12,478 bases of DNA from Syntrophobacter sp. SbD2. Lineage in GTDB: Bacteria > Desulfobacterota > Syntrophobacteria > Syntrophobacterales > Syntrophobacteraceae. Below are positions 6,339-12,478 of the stretch, piece by piece; position 1 is the stretch's first letter, and each line of letters opens with the position of its first letter. The stretch spans positions 1 to 12,478 of the forward strand of contig OMSV01000112.1 of the NCBI GenBank assembly GCA_900290385.1, given 5' to 3'. Below the pieces are notes generated by a model. It was not told the DNA's origin and made no database searches. It worked only from the letters and a program-made list of their open reading frames with translations. A program made the translations under genes and the position numbers.

Positions 6339-7498
6339 ATGACAATCTTTGCGCCGGTCGCCCTTATCTGCTCGGCCTTTATCCTTCCAGACTCAATCCT
6401 TCTTTTCTTGAACTCGGCCCCCATTGGAATAAAACCGCCCCCGCCCCCACAGCAGTGATTATAGATGGAGTTGGGCGTCATCTCACGGAAATCCTTGGCG
6501 ATGTACTTCATAATTGCCCGGCCCTCCTCCCACAGGCCCCCGTTTCTGGAAACATTGCAGGGGTCCTGGTAAGTTACGGGTTCTTCGAGCATCTTGTCCG
6601 GATCGATTTTGATCCGGCCGTCCCTCAGGTATTCATAAAAAAGGCGCACTGAGTGGACGATCGGAAGGGGAGGTTTGCCGCTACGGTAACCCAACATGTA
6701 TGGGCCTTCGAAAAGAGCCGACCTGTAAGCGTGCCCGCATTCGGTGATTGCGATCGCCTGCACCCCGAGCTCCAGGGCCTTGGTGTACATGTTTTTTACA
6801 ATCTGGCCCGCCAAGGCTTTATCCCCGGCAAACATGGCCAGATTGGTGTCGTCCCAGCCGGTGCTGGGCATTGTCCAATCTTCCTCGGCCACAGTAAATA
6901 TCTTGGCCACCATCGCAATATCCTGCGGATAGTACATGGGTTCGCGGGCATTTACCGTATACATTATTCTAGCGCCCTGCTTGTCGATCGGGATCTCGAG
7001 ACCTCTCATCTCTTCGGCTGTTTCCTCCGCCATCCATGTGCAGGTTTCGACGAAGTCCTCTTTGCTCATGCCCATCTGATTGCCTGAAGCGCGGTAGTTA
7101 TCCGAGGCCTTGAGCAGGCCTGCCGGGGCAATCCCCTGCGAGTGGCAGATCCCGCGCACGGTGGCGATCATTATGGATATATCAATACCGAACGGACAGA
7201 AGAGCGAACATCGCCTGCATACCGTGCATTCGCCCCAGATGATGTTGTAGCATTTTTCCAAAAACTCGCGGTCCACCTCGCCTTTTCTGCGATAGAGTTC
7301 TTTCAGCGTTGTCCTTACCTTGTATGCCGGACTCAGCTTGGGGTCCCTATTTTTTGCAAGATAGAACAAGCAGCTCTCCGCGCAAAGGCCGCAACTCGCA
7401 CAAATACTCAGCCAGGTCCTGATCCTTGCGCTATCGTTTATGTCCAAAAGCTCTTTTATCACTTTCGTATTGATCGGCTTTTGAAGCGCGTCGCTCAT
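6239..7498 (-). CDS. CCG-domain iron-sulfur protein (TmcB/HmcF/HdrD-like), C-terminus frameshifted
   Basis: This is the cytoplasmic electron-transfer subunit of a Tmc/Hmc-type complex, related to heterodisulfide reductase HdrD. The 419 residues as read contain two ferredoxin-type [4Fe-4S] motifs (C33/C36/C39/C43 and C91/C94/C97/C101), a reduced first CCG-like region with ITECGHAYRSA, and a full CCG domain: C314, the C349-C350 pair in HCCGGGGGF, and C390/C393 in PCHNC. That spacing, CX34CC then CX39CxxC, fits ligands of an Hdr-type [4Fe-4S] cluster. After L406 the frame enters the second copy of a 59-bp tandem duplication and ends in an unrelated tail, LPAITVSIRSRT. Without the duplication the protein would be 439 residues, continuing GVKVIQFKEVITEAM and ending EEAQD at 6120. 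All metal-binding cysteines precede the shift. The start ATG has AGGAG nine bases upstream and lies 60 bp after the membrane subunit gene. Confidence 0.9.
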   Translation of the reverse strand: MSDALQKPINTKVIKELLDINDSARIRTWLSICASCGLCAESCLFYLAKNRDPKLSPAYKVRTTLKELYRRKGEVDREFLEKCYNIIWGECTVCRRCSLFCPFGIDISIMIATVRGICHSQGIAPAGLLKASDNYRASGNQMGMSKEDFVETCTWMAEETAEEMRGLEIPIDKQGARIMYTVNAREPMYYPQDIAMVAKIFTVAEEDWTMPSTGWDDTNLAMFAGDKALAGQIVKNMYTKALELGVQAIAITECGHAYRSALFEGPYMLGYRSGKPPLPIVHSVRLFYEYLRDGRIKIDPDKMLEEPVTYQDPCNVSRNGGLWEEGRAIMKYIAKDFREMTPNSIYNHCCGGGGGFIPMGAEFKKRRIESGRIKAEQIRATGAKIVISPCHNCFDQIKDLNTEYNLALPAITVSIRSRT

Positions 7499-7558
7499 TT
7501 TTCCGCTTCTCCTCTCGAATAAAACCTAATTCCATTCAGACTGTTTCTGAACGGACGG

Positions 7559-8215
7559 CTACCAGGTCCGCGCCCCTCGCCTTCCCATCTCGAATCCAAG
7601 AGAAACGCGCGCAAAAAAGAAAAGGACAATATGGCCAAGCTTGCTGAATGGGATGATGACCAGGAGTATTTCAGCGAAAAGAACATGCAGAATCATAGTA
7701 AGTTTATAAGGGCCGATCTGGTGATATGCGAGAAAACCCGTAACGAAAGGCGCACTCGTCAAAATGAGTAGAAAATAATCCCAGGCCGTGGACAGAAACC
7801 GCACTTCCGCGCGGACTATTCTTCTGACAAGCAGGACTGCAGCCGCCAACAGAAAGACCACCGTGAGAGCGTCTGCGATAGAATCGGGCAGCGAAGGAAG
7901 CCCGACGCCGAATGCTTCCTGCCAGAGCATATTGTGCGCAAGCAAAAAGATAGGAACACCCAGCAAACAGAGATGGAACAGGAAAAAGGCTATTGCGAAA
8001 ACTGGTTGGTTCCGCAATCCTACGCTTCCAAGCGGGATCAGCCAGTGTACGATTGAACGAATGGCCCATTTCACATTCACGTGGTTATATAAAACCCTGT
8101 CGCGTTCCTTGCTAATTCCATAAAGATAGGTCAGCCGCACACTGAGGCCCACGATAAATATTATAAAAGCTGCCCAGAGTGCAGGCCCGGTGAGAAATTC
8201 ATAAAATTCGTTCAT
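7559..8215 (-). CDS. Integral membrane cytochrome b-type subunit (TmcC/HmcE, NarI-like)
   Basis: This membrane subunit probably carries two b-type hemes and links a periplasmic cytochrome c to the cytoplasmic iron-sulfur partner and to menaquinone. The 218-residue product is very hydrophobic, with helices at about 13-30, 72-95, 115-132, 147-163 and 172-190, and possibly others. Histidines in or near helices (H57, H81, H94, H165, H177, H195) are candidate heme ligands. The N-terminus MNEFYEFLTGPALW resembles what I recall of HmcE/TmcC proteins, which supports ATG at 8215. In-frame alternatives are ATG at 8230 and GTG at 8269. None has a convincing Shine-Dalgarno sequence, so the start is less certain than the rest. 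It is the first gene of the set, followed by the iron-sulfur protein and then the cytochrome. No fourth subunit corresponding to TmcD is present. Confidence 0.86.
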   Translation of the reverse strand: MNEFYEFLTGPALWAAFIIFIVGLSVRLTYLYGISKERDRVLYNHVNVKWAIRSIVHWLIPLGSVGLRNQPVFAIAFFLFHLCLLGVPIFLLAHNMLWQEAFGVGLPSLPDSIADALTVVFLLAAAVLLVRRIVRAEVRFLSTAWDYFLLILTSAPFVTGFLAYHQIGPYKLTMILHVLFAEILLVIIPFSKLGHIVLFFFARVSLGFEMGRRGARTW

Positions 8216-8299
8216 GCGCTGCGCCCCCATGATGAGGATAGATCGGTTATAAATTGGATCCGTAAACACATTAGCTAACTTAGGTCAAATTTAGCAGTT

Positions 8300-8308
8300 A
8301 TTATAACA
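8300..8308 (-). promoter_or_regulatory. Extended -10 promoter for the Tmc-like operon
   Basis: The minus strand reads TGTTATAAT, a perfect TGnTATAAT extended -10 element. It is 85 bp before the preferred start codon at 8215, with a predicted transcript start near 8293 and a leader of about 78 bases. The -35 region at the usual distance (TTTCTG) is poor, which fits an extended -10 promoter that depends little on a -35 box. Confidence 0.5.
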
Positions 8309-8617
8309 CATTCATCTACCAACAGAAATTGCCCCGATTTTGACACAACACCAAAACAGCCCGCGATCCAGGAACAAGATCGGAAGAAAACGAGACGAGA
8401 AGCGATTCGGCAGGATCAGTGGATTGGGATTGGTTTGGTATAAATCACATTCGGGAGTCTTTTTCAAGAAGATCGTTTCAAAATTATCTGTTCGGAATTC
8501 AATGCAAGTTCAGGGAGCGGATACACCCTGCTCTGCGGTTTCATCTTTTTTTGGACACCAACAGATGCAAGGGCGGATATTACAAAAAATGATAATTAAT
8601 ATCTAAAAATGGTAATT
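8309..8617. other. Non-coding part of the divergent region before phosphoglucomutase
   Basis: Between the two divergent units no reading frame has a ribosome binding site or a recognisable product. An 88-codon plus-strand frame at 8340-8606 has no family features. A possible plus-strand extended -10, TGGTATAAA, lies at 8436-8444, 245 bp before the phosphoglucomutase start. If used, it would give a long leader. The part near 8578-8610 is AT-rich, but I could not fix a convincing -35/-10 pair in it. Confidence 0.4.
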
Positions 8618-8635
8618 TGACCCAGGGTGACCCAG
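8618..8635 (+). repeat. 10-bp phased direct repeat upstream of phosphoglucomutase
   Basis: TGACCCAG occurs at 8618-8625 and again at 8628-8635, one helical turn apart, followed by a partial third copy CCAG at 8638-8641. It lies 55-72 bp before the phosphoglucomutase start codon, just after an AT-rich stretch. The position and phasing would suit a regulator-binding site, but no function is shown by the sequence. Confidence 0.4.
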
Positions 8636-8689
8636 ATCCAGAGGCGCCCATTTTTCACATTGCAGCCGACAACGCGCAGGAGAACACGT

Positions 8690-10339
8690 ATGGGCGTCAG
8701 CCCCCTGGCCGGGAAACCCGCTCCGCAATCAATTTTGGTAAATATTCCCAGACTGGTTTCCACTTACTATACCAATCATCCGGACCCCTCAGAGAAAAGC
8801 CAGCTTGTTGAATTCGGCACCTCCGGCCACAGGGGGTCGTCTTTCAAACACACTTTCAATGAGGACCATATACTTGCGATAGCCCAGGCTATCTGCGAAT
8901 TCCGCAAAACATGCGGCATCCGGGGACCCCTCTTTCTTGGAAAGGACACTCACGCGCTTTCAGAGCCAAGTTTCGCTACGGCAATCGAGGTACTCGCAGC
9001 AAACGGCGTTGACATAGTGATCCAGTCAGACCGGGGATATACACCTACTCCCGTGATCTCGCACACCATTCTGGCACATAACCGCAACAAGGACTCCCTG
9101 GCTGACGGTATCGTAATAACTCCATCTCACAATCCGCCTGAGGATGGGGGTTTCAAGTACAACCCGCCCGACGGCGGGCCCGCGGACACGGAGATAACCA
9201 CGGCGATTCAGCGAAGGGCAAATGAGCTGCTACGGGGAAAAAATCGCGAGGTGAAAAGAATTCCCTACGAGCGCGCCCTTAAGAGCGGCCGGATAGTTTT
9301 GCAAGATTTCATAGGATCGTATGTGGGCGACCTTCGAAGTGTAATCGACATGGATGCGATCAGTTCAGCCCGGATTCGAATCGGCGTTGATCCGATGGGT
9401 GGCGCCTCCCTGCCCTACTGGGAACCAATCGCTGAAATGTATGGCATTCCGCTCGATATTGTGAACCGGACTATCGATCCGGCTTTCGGTTTTATGACGG
9501 TCGATAAGGATGGAAAGATCAGGATGGACTGTTCTTCGCCTTATGCGATGGCAAGGCTGATAGGACTCAAGGACTCCTTCGACGTGTCCTTCGGTAACGA
9601 CCCGGACAGCGACCGGCATGGGATAGTAACCAGAAGCGCCGGGCTTATGAACCCGAACCATTACCTTTCGGTAGCTGTCTGGTACCTTTTCCAGAACAGG
9701 CCGGCATGGGGAAAAAATGGAGGCGTTGGGAAAACGCTCGTCAGCAGCGCAATGATAGACAGAGTCTCCGCACATATCGGCCGCAGGTTGTTCGAAGTAC
9801 CGGTCGGGTTCAAGTGGTTCGTGGGCGGCCTGCTTGAGGGTTCATATGCATTTGCGTGCGAAGAGAGCGCCGGCGCCTCTTTCTTGAGACTGGACTCAAC
9901 GGCCTGGTCGACTGACAAAGACGGCATAATTATGAACCTGCTCGCCGCCGAGATCATGGCCAAGACCGGTAAGGACCCGGGGCAAATTTACATCTCCCTG
10001 ACCGAACAGTTCGGAAATCCTTTATACGAAAGAATCGACGAGCCGGCAAACCAGGAACGCAAATCCATACTGAAGAAACTCGGTCCTGAAATGATCTCAT
10101 GCGACACGCTTGCAGGCGAGAAAATTGAGGCAAAGCTCAGCCACGCTCCGGCCAACGGGGCTCCAATTGGCGGAATCAAAGTACCAGCCCAAAACGGCTG
10201 GTTTGCCGCCCGCCCCTCCGGTACCGAAAATATTTACAAAATCTACACGGAAAGCTTCAAAAGCAGGGAGCACCTCCTCCAGATACAGCAAGAGGCCAGG
10301 GACATCGTCAACAACGCCTTCAAAACGGCGGGGGTATAA
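8690..10339 (+). CDS. pgm: Phosphoglucomutase, alpha-D-glucose phosphate-specific (E. coli Pgm type)
   Basis: This enzyme interconverts glucose 1-phosphate and glucose 6-phosphate through a phosphoserine intermediate, linking glycolysis or gluconeogenesis to glycogen and sugar-nucleotide synthesis. The 549-residue product matches E. coli Pgm (546 residues) in length and order of motifs. These are [10 protein letters not shown] (41-50), [10 protein letters not shown] (84-93), the active-site [11 protein letters not shown] with S146, the magnesium loop DPDSDRHG (304-311), a sugar-binding CEESAGASF segment and the phosphate-binding RPSGTE (508-513). ATG at 8690 is chosen because AGGAG lies seven bases upstream and [14 protein letters not shown] aligns with the E. 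coli N-terminus. The frame is open back to 8627, but that extension has no support. The gene stands alone on the plus strand, divergent from the Tmc-like operon and convergent with the GspC-like gene. Confidence 0.97.
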   Translation: MGVSPLAGKPAPQSILVNIPRLVSTYYTNHPDPSEKSQLVEFGTSGHRGSSFKHTFNEDHILAIAQAICEFRKTCGIRGPLFLGKDTHALSEPSFATAIEVLAANGVDIVIQSDRGYTPTPVISHTILAHNRNKDSLADGIVITPSHNPPEDGGFKYNPPDGGPADTEITTAIQRRANELLRGKNREVKRIPYERALKSGRIVLQDFIGSYVGDLRSVIDMDAISSARIRIGVDPMGGASLPYWEPIAEMYGIPLDIVNRTIDPAFGFMTVDKDGKIRMDCSSPYAMARLIGLKDSFDVSFGNDPDSDRHGIVTRSAGLMNPNHYLSVAVWYLFQNRPAWGKNGGVGKTLVSSAMIDRVSAHIGRRLFEVPVGFKWFVGGLLEGSYAFACEESAGASFLRLDSTAWSTDKDGIIMNLLAAEIMAKTGKDPGQIYISLTEQFGNPLYERIDEPANQERKSILKKLGPEMISCDTLAGEKIEAKLSHAPANGAPIGGIKVPAQNGWFAARPSGTENIYKIYTESFKSREHLLQIQQEARDIVNNAFKTAGV

Positions 10340-10434
10340 ACGGAGCCCGGATGACGGAAGCCGGATGACCGATACAAGCCGCATAGGGAGCGTGGAGATT
10401 CAGACTTCCGCCCTCCGACATCCGACGTCGGTTC
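10338..10434. repeat. Inverted array of 7-bp CGGA units between convergent genes
   Basis: From 10338 to 10372 the plus strand reads five 7-base units ending in CGGA or CCGA: AAACGGA, GCCCGGA, TGACGGA, AGCCGGA, TGACCGA. After a spacer of 27 bases the same pattern runs in the opposite orientation from 10400: TCAGACT, TCCGCCC, TCCGACA, TCCGACG. The two arms pair imperfectly, about 19 of 29 positions by eye, into a long stem. It fills the 93 bp between the phosphoglucomutase and GspC-like stop codons and touches both. It could act as a two-way terminator or be a copy of a dispersed repeat. Confidence 0.6.
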
Positions 10435-11140
10435 ATTTCGCTTCCTCAATTGTCATGGCGGCCGGATTGGGGTCCTGGTTTATTGCGGGCGCATACTCAT
10501 TGGGCGCAACGTTTCCTTGGAAAGCCGGGCTGCCGGCAACATTGGGGTCAAAAAGGGGCGGCATCTCGCCCGGAGGCAACTGCTGCGGGTTAGCCGGATT
10601 GAAGCCCGGCTGAGGCTGAACACTTGCAGGCCGATTGGCCCCCATTACCTGCGGCGCAACTCCGGGCGCAGCCATCGGCTGCTGAGCAGGAGCCGGAGCA
10701 AGGGGGAGCGATGGTTGAGTAACCTCTTTATCTTCGGCAAAAAGACCGACTGTAAACGTTTGGCCATCCTTTTCGAGCGAGATACTCTTGGATTCGATTT
10801 TCGACACACGGTAATCGCTGACCATCTGTCCCTCCCGAACCGTGACGAAAGGAGACGCGGGCTGCCCTTTCCGGCCCGCCGCGCCGGCCGGCTGGTTCTT
10901 CATTCGCAACACCGCCTTTTTTGAATTCCTCTGGATTATTACTCCATCGAGTTGAATGTTGCCAATTGTCATTCCAAGTTTAGCGGCTTTTGCAGATGCA
11001 TCCGCAAACTCTGGGGGAGGCTTTCGGTCCGCTGCGAACAAGTTTTTCTCAACCATCAGCGGGGTAGCCGCGCAAATAGAGCTAAATACGCCACCCCATA
11101 CCAGAAACAAGAAAACCCAAAGAATTCTATTCACAAACAC
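10433..11140 (-). CDS. GspC-like type II secretion (inner-membrane HR domain) protein with proline-rich tail
   Basis: This protein resembles the HR domain of GspC/PulC, the inner-membrane part of type II secretion that contacts the outer-membrane secretin; PilP-type proteins share the fold. The 235 residues comprise a hydrophobic anchor or signal (about 5-25), then EKNLF at 31-35 as often seen in GspC. A beta-rich HR-like segment spans about 57-135 (LDGVIIQRNSKKAVLRM, FVTVREGQMVSDYRVSKIES, GQTFTVGLF). It is followed by about 95 residues rich in P, A, Q and N with no PDZ domain. GTG at 11140 is chosen because AGGAG is seven bases upstream and the hydrophobic segment begins there; the longer frame from ATG at 11239 adds an arginine-rich stretch that looks out of frame. 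No other gsp genes are in the window, so a role in a complete secretion system is unproven. The low-complexity tail could span the periplasm. Confidence 0.68.
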   Translation of the reverse strand: MFVNRILWVFLFLVWGGVFSSICAATPLMVEKNLFAADRKPPPEFADASAKAAKLGMTIGNIQLDGVIIQRNSKKAVLRMKNQPAGAAGRKGQPASPFVTVREGQMVSDYRVSKIESKSISLEKDGQTFTVGLFAEDKEVTQPSLPLAPAPAQQPMAAPGVAPQVMGANRPASVQPQPGFNPANPQQLPPGEMPPLFDPNVAGSPAFQGNVAPNEYAPAINQDPNPAAMTIEEAK

Positions 11141-11279
11141 CTGTCTGCTCCTGTGGTTCCTGCCCCGGATATTTCCCGTCCACAAAGACCCTTTTCCAAT
11201 TCGCAAACAGTATCTCATCGGGTGTTTTCGGATGGACACCGTACAAGCGCAAGCCCTGGAGGGTCAAACCGGTAATCAA
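11127..11279 (-). CDS. Short reading frame overlapping the GspC-like start (hypothetical or gene remnant)
   Basis: Fifty codons from a TTG at 11279 to a TAG at 11129-11127 overlap the GspC-like start by 14 bp. The peptide contains LTLQGLRLYGVHPKTPDEIL and WKRVFVDGKYPGQ, with codons and composition like those of real genes here, unlike the arginine-rich frame overlapping it. I do not recognise it. No good ribosome binding site precedes the TTG, so it may be a small coupled gene or the last part of a decayed longer one. A second coding-like frame of 24 codons (11371-11297, starting MSSYVFSQTSGEIY) lies just upstream in a different frame, as a frameshifted remnant would. Confidence 0.33.
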   Translation of the reverse strand: MITGLTLQGLRLYGVHPKTPDEILFANWKRVFVDGKYPGQEPQEQTGVCE

Positions 11280-11408
11280 TCTACTTCTCTATAAATCTAC
11301 CTGATTGCAGGGCCAAATTCCACCACAACGTAAATTTCGCCGGAGGTCTGCGAAAAGACATAACTGCTCATTGCGCTATCTGCGTCACAGTGGTGACTGC
11401 TTGCGCTT

Positions 11409-11963
11409 TTACTCAAGGTAGATCTTCGAAAGCTTGTCGATCATCTCGTGAAAGGCTTCATGGGTCCCCTGCCCGATCTCTTCCTTTTCGAAGCGGTCGA
11501 ATTGCTCCCCGATCATTTGCAGCTTATCGGCGGGAAGAGCTTTTTCGGCCATCGGGAACAGAACATTGTTTTCTTTCCATATATGGCTCCTGAGAAGGTC
11601 CACATACTGGAGCGCCGGGGTTGTGAACACCAACAGAGCACCCGATTCTCCTTTCTCGTAAGAGATCATTAGGTTCTTCATCTCTCCCATGAATAGCCGG
11701 CCTCTGCCGTGCTCAGAGAGCATCACTGCGAGCGGTCCATCCTCTTTCGGGACCCCCGCCTCCTCCATTGCAAAAAAAAGGATCCGCTCCTCTTTGCCGT
11801 GATGACACCGTTCGGCAAAAACCTGCAAAAAATCCAAAACCTGCTTCAGATGATCGATTGGGACGCTTTTACCAGCCGCGATCCTCTCCGACATTCTTTC
11901 GAGTACATCAAGCATCAGAAGAATTCCCTCATGCTCGGCCTTGAGATCCTCTATCGGTTTCAT
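11409..11963 (-). CDS. Hemerythrin (HHE cation-binding) domain protein
   Basis: This is a cytoplasmic four-helix bundle expected to hold a non-heme di-iron centre, used in such families for sensing or handling oxygen, nitric oxide or peroxide. The 184-residue product carries the expected ligands in order: H11 in KAEHEGIL, H55 and E59 in ERCHHGKEER, H85 in LSEHGRGR, and H127 with E131 in RSHIWKENNVLFPMAE. No DNA-binding, PAS or signalling domain is attached, and there is no signal peptide. The start ATG has a moderate AAGAGA six bases upstream. It is separated from the GspC-like gene by about 270 bp containing the short frames described at 11127-11279, so a shared operon is uncertain. In an anaerobe, a protective role against oxygen or nitric oxide is plausible but inferred. 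Confidence 0.9.
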   Translation of the reverse strand: MKPIEDLKAEHEGILLMLDVLERMSERIAAGKSVPIDHLKQVLDFLQVFAERCHHGKEERILFFAMEEAGVPKEDGPLAVMLSEHGRGRLFMGEMKNLMISYEKGESGALLVFTTPALQYVDLLRSHIWKENNVLFPMAEKALPADKLQMIGEQFDRFEKEEIGQGTHEAFHEMIDKLSKIYLE

Positions 11964-12402
11964 GGCTCATCTCTTTCTGAAGACTAGTGCTAAGAATTGC
12001 TGAAGGTCCCCTGGGATTTAGTGCCAGGATTGACAAACCGGCGGATAGCCGGTTGCCGTCCGGGAAGGGTGTTTTTTGAGAGTAGAAAAAGAAATACTCA
12101 AATGCCCCCGCAAAGATGGGCGGGGAAGAATTATTGGAAGCAGAGAGCAGTGAGCCGGGATCACACTTCTTGCTTCTCACTGCAGTCTTTGCCGGTTCAT
12201 GATTTATTCTTTCACGCCAAGTTTCTATCAGGCCAACCCTTCGGCTACGAGCAGCTTCCCTAGCATGAAAGCCGTTAAGCGCATCACTTTTGATTCCAGG
12301 TGATTTTATTCGCCGGAAGCCTTATTGTCCAGAGTGAATTCCGGAAGCCCGGCATGCAAACCGGCACCAAAGAGACTCACTTGTAGATTGCAAGGACAGA
12401 TT
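11964..12402. other. Hairpin-rich intergenic region upstream of the hemerythrin gene
   Basis: I see no credible gene in these 439 bp. Three inverted repeats stand out: AACCGGC/GCCGGTT with a 5-base loop at 12036-12054; CCCCGC/GCGGGG with an 8-base loop at 12106-12125, followed on the minus strand by a T-rich run; and GCAGTGAG/CTCACTGC with a 21-base loop at 12147-12183. The second could terminate a minus-strand transcript arriving from outside the window. The first two lie 70-160 bp before the hemerythrin start and could belong to its leader. CCGGAAGCC occurs twice, at 12313-12321 and 12341-12349. No known riboswitch pattern was recognised. Confidence 0.45.
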
Positions 12403-12478
12403 ATGGCTATAGCTTTACGGCACTTATGCACTCAGCTCCACGAAAGGGCACATCTCGCTCACAGTTCAATAGCCGCGT
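12403..12478 (+). CDS. Possible start of a gene running off the window edge
   Basis: An ATG at 12403 has AAGGA six bases upstream and opens a frame that stays open for all 25 codons to the end of the window. The peptide begins MAIALRHLCTQLHERAHLAH. It is too short to assign a family. If real, it diverges from the hemerythrin gene, and 11964-12402 would be their shared upstream region. Confidence 0.33.
   Translation, partial: MAIALRHLCTQLHERAHLAHSSIAA

Noticed and set aside
8340..8606. 88-codon plus-strand reading frame in the divergent region
   Set aside because: No ribosome binding site, no recognisable features, and a composition like translated non-coding DNA.
12031..12075. Possible c-di-GMP or cobalamin riboswitch because of ACCGGC/GCCGGT and CCGGGAAGG strings
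   Set aside because: The conserved cores of these riboswitches are absent; only a simple hairpin is supported.
12228..12287. Minus-strand 19-residue frame containing LGKLLVAEGLA, similar to the start of GspE/PilB N-terminal (MshEN) domains
   Set aside because: Only about ten residues match, it stops at once, and picking it from six frames makes chance similarity likely, despite the GspC-like gene nearby.

Overview
The window looks like chromosomal DNA from an anaerobic member of Desulfobacterota (the former Deltaproteobacteria), of the sulfate-reducing or syntrophic kind. The main clue is a three-gene set at 5705-8215 resembling the Tmc/Hmc transmembrane redox complexes of sulfate reducers. 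A pair of family III acyl-CoA transferases, an E. coli-type phosphoglucomutase and a hemerythrin-domain protein fit that picture. The taxonomic call is inference from gene content. No phage, transposase, CRISPR, rRNA or tRNA was seen.

Layout. 1-756 (+): 3' part of a biotin--protein ligase. 777-2390 (-): a likely transcription unit of a short DnaJ-like co-chaperone, moaC and a DksA-family regulator, with a candidate sigma70 promoter at 2426-2454. 2656-5339 (-): two overlapping CaiB/BaiF CoA-transferase genes, very probably two subunits of one enzyme. 5705-8215 (-): a membrane cytochrome b-like subunit, then a CCG-domain iron-sulfur protein, then a secreted tetraheme cytochrome c3-type protein, behind an extended -10 promoter near 8300. 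8690-10339 (+): phosphoglucomutase, diverging from that operon across about 470 bp. 10433-11140 (-): a GspC-like protein with a proline-rich tail, preceded by a short overlapping reading frame (11127-11279). 11409-11963 (-): a hemerythrin-domain protein. From 11964 on there is a hairpin-rich intergenic stretch, and a possible new gene starts at 12403 and runs off the edge.

How the genes may work together. The Tmc-like set would pass electrons between a periplasmic multiheme cytochrome, two b-type hemes in the membrane and a cytoplasmic iron-sulfur/CCG protein. The CoA-transferase pair would activate a carboxylic acid by moving CoA from a donor acyl-CoA; its substrate cannot be read from the sequence.

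The most notable observation is an exact 59-bp tandem duplication (6221-6279 and 6280-6338) at the 3' end of the iron-sulfur protein gene. Because 59 is not a multiple of three, it shifts the frame and replaces the last 33 residues of the inferred protein with 13 unrelated ones. Removing one copy restores a 439-residue protein ending 49 bp before the cytochrome gene. It is either a recent mutation or an assembly artefact. Other points of interest are an inverted array of 7-bp units between the convergent phosphoglucomutase and GspC-like genes, a shared departure from the usual C-terminal motif in both CoA-transferases, and a DnaJ-like protein reduced to one pair of CxxC motifs. I found no clear candidate for an entirely new system.
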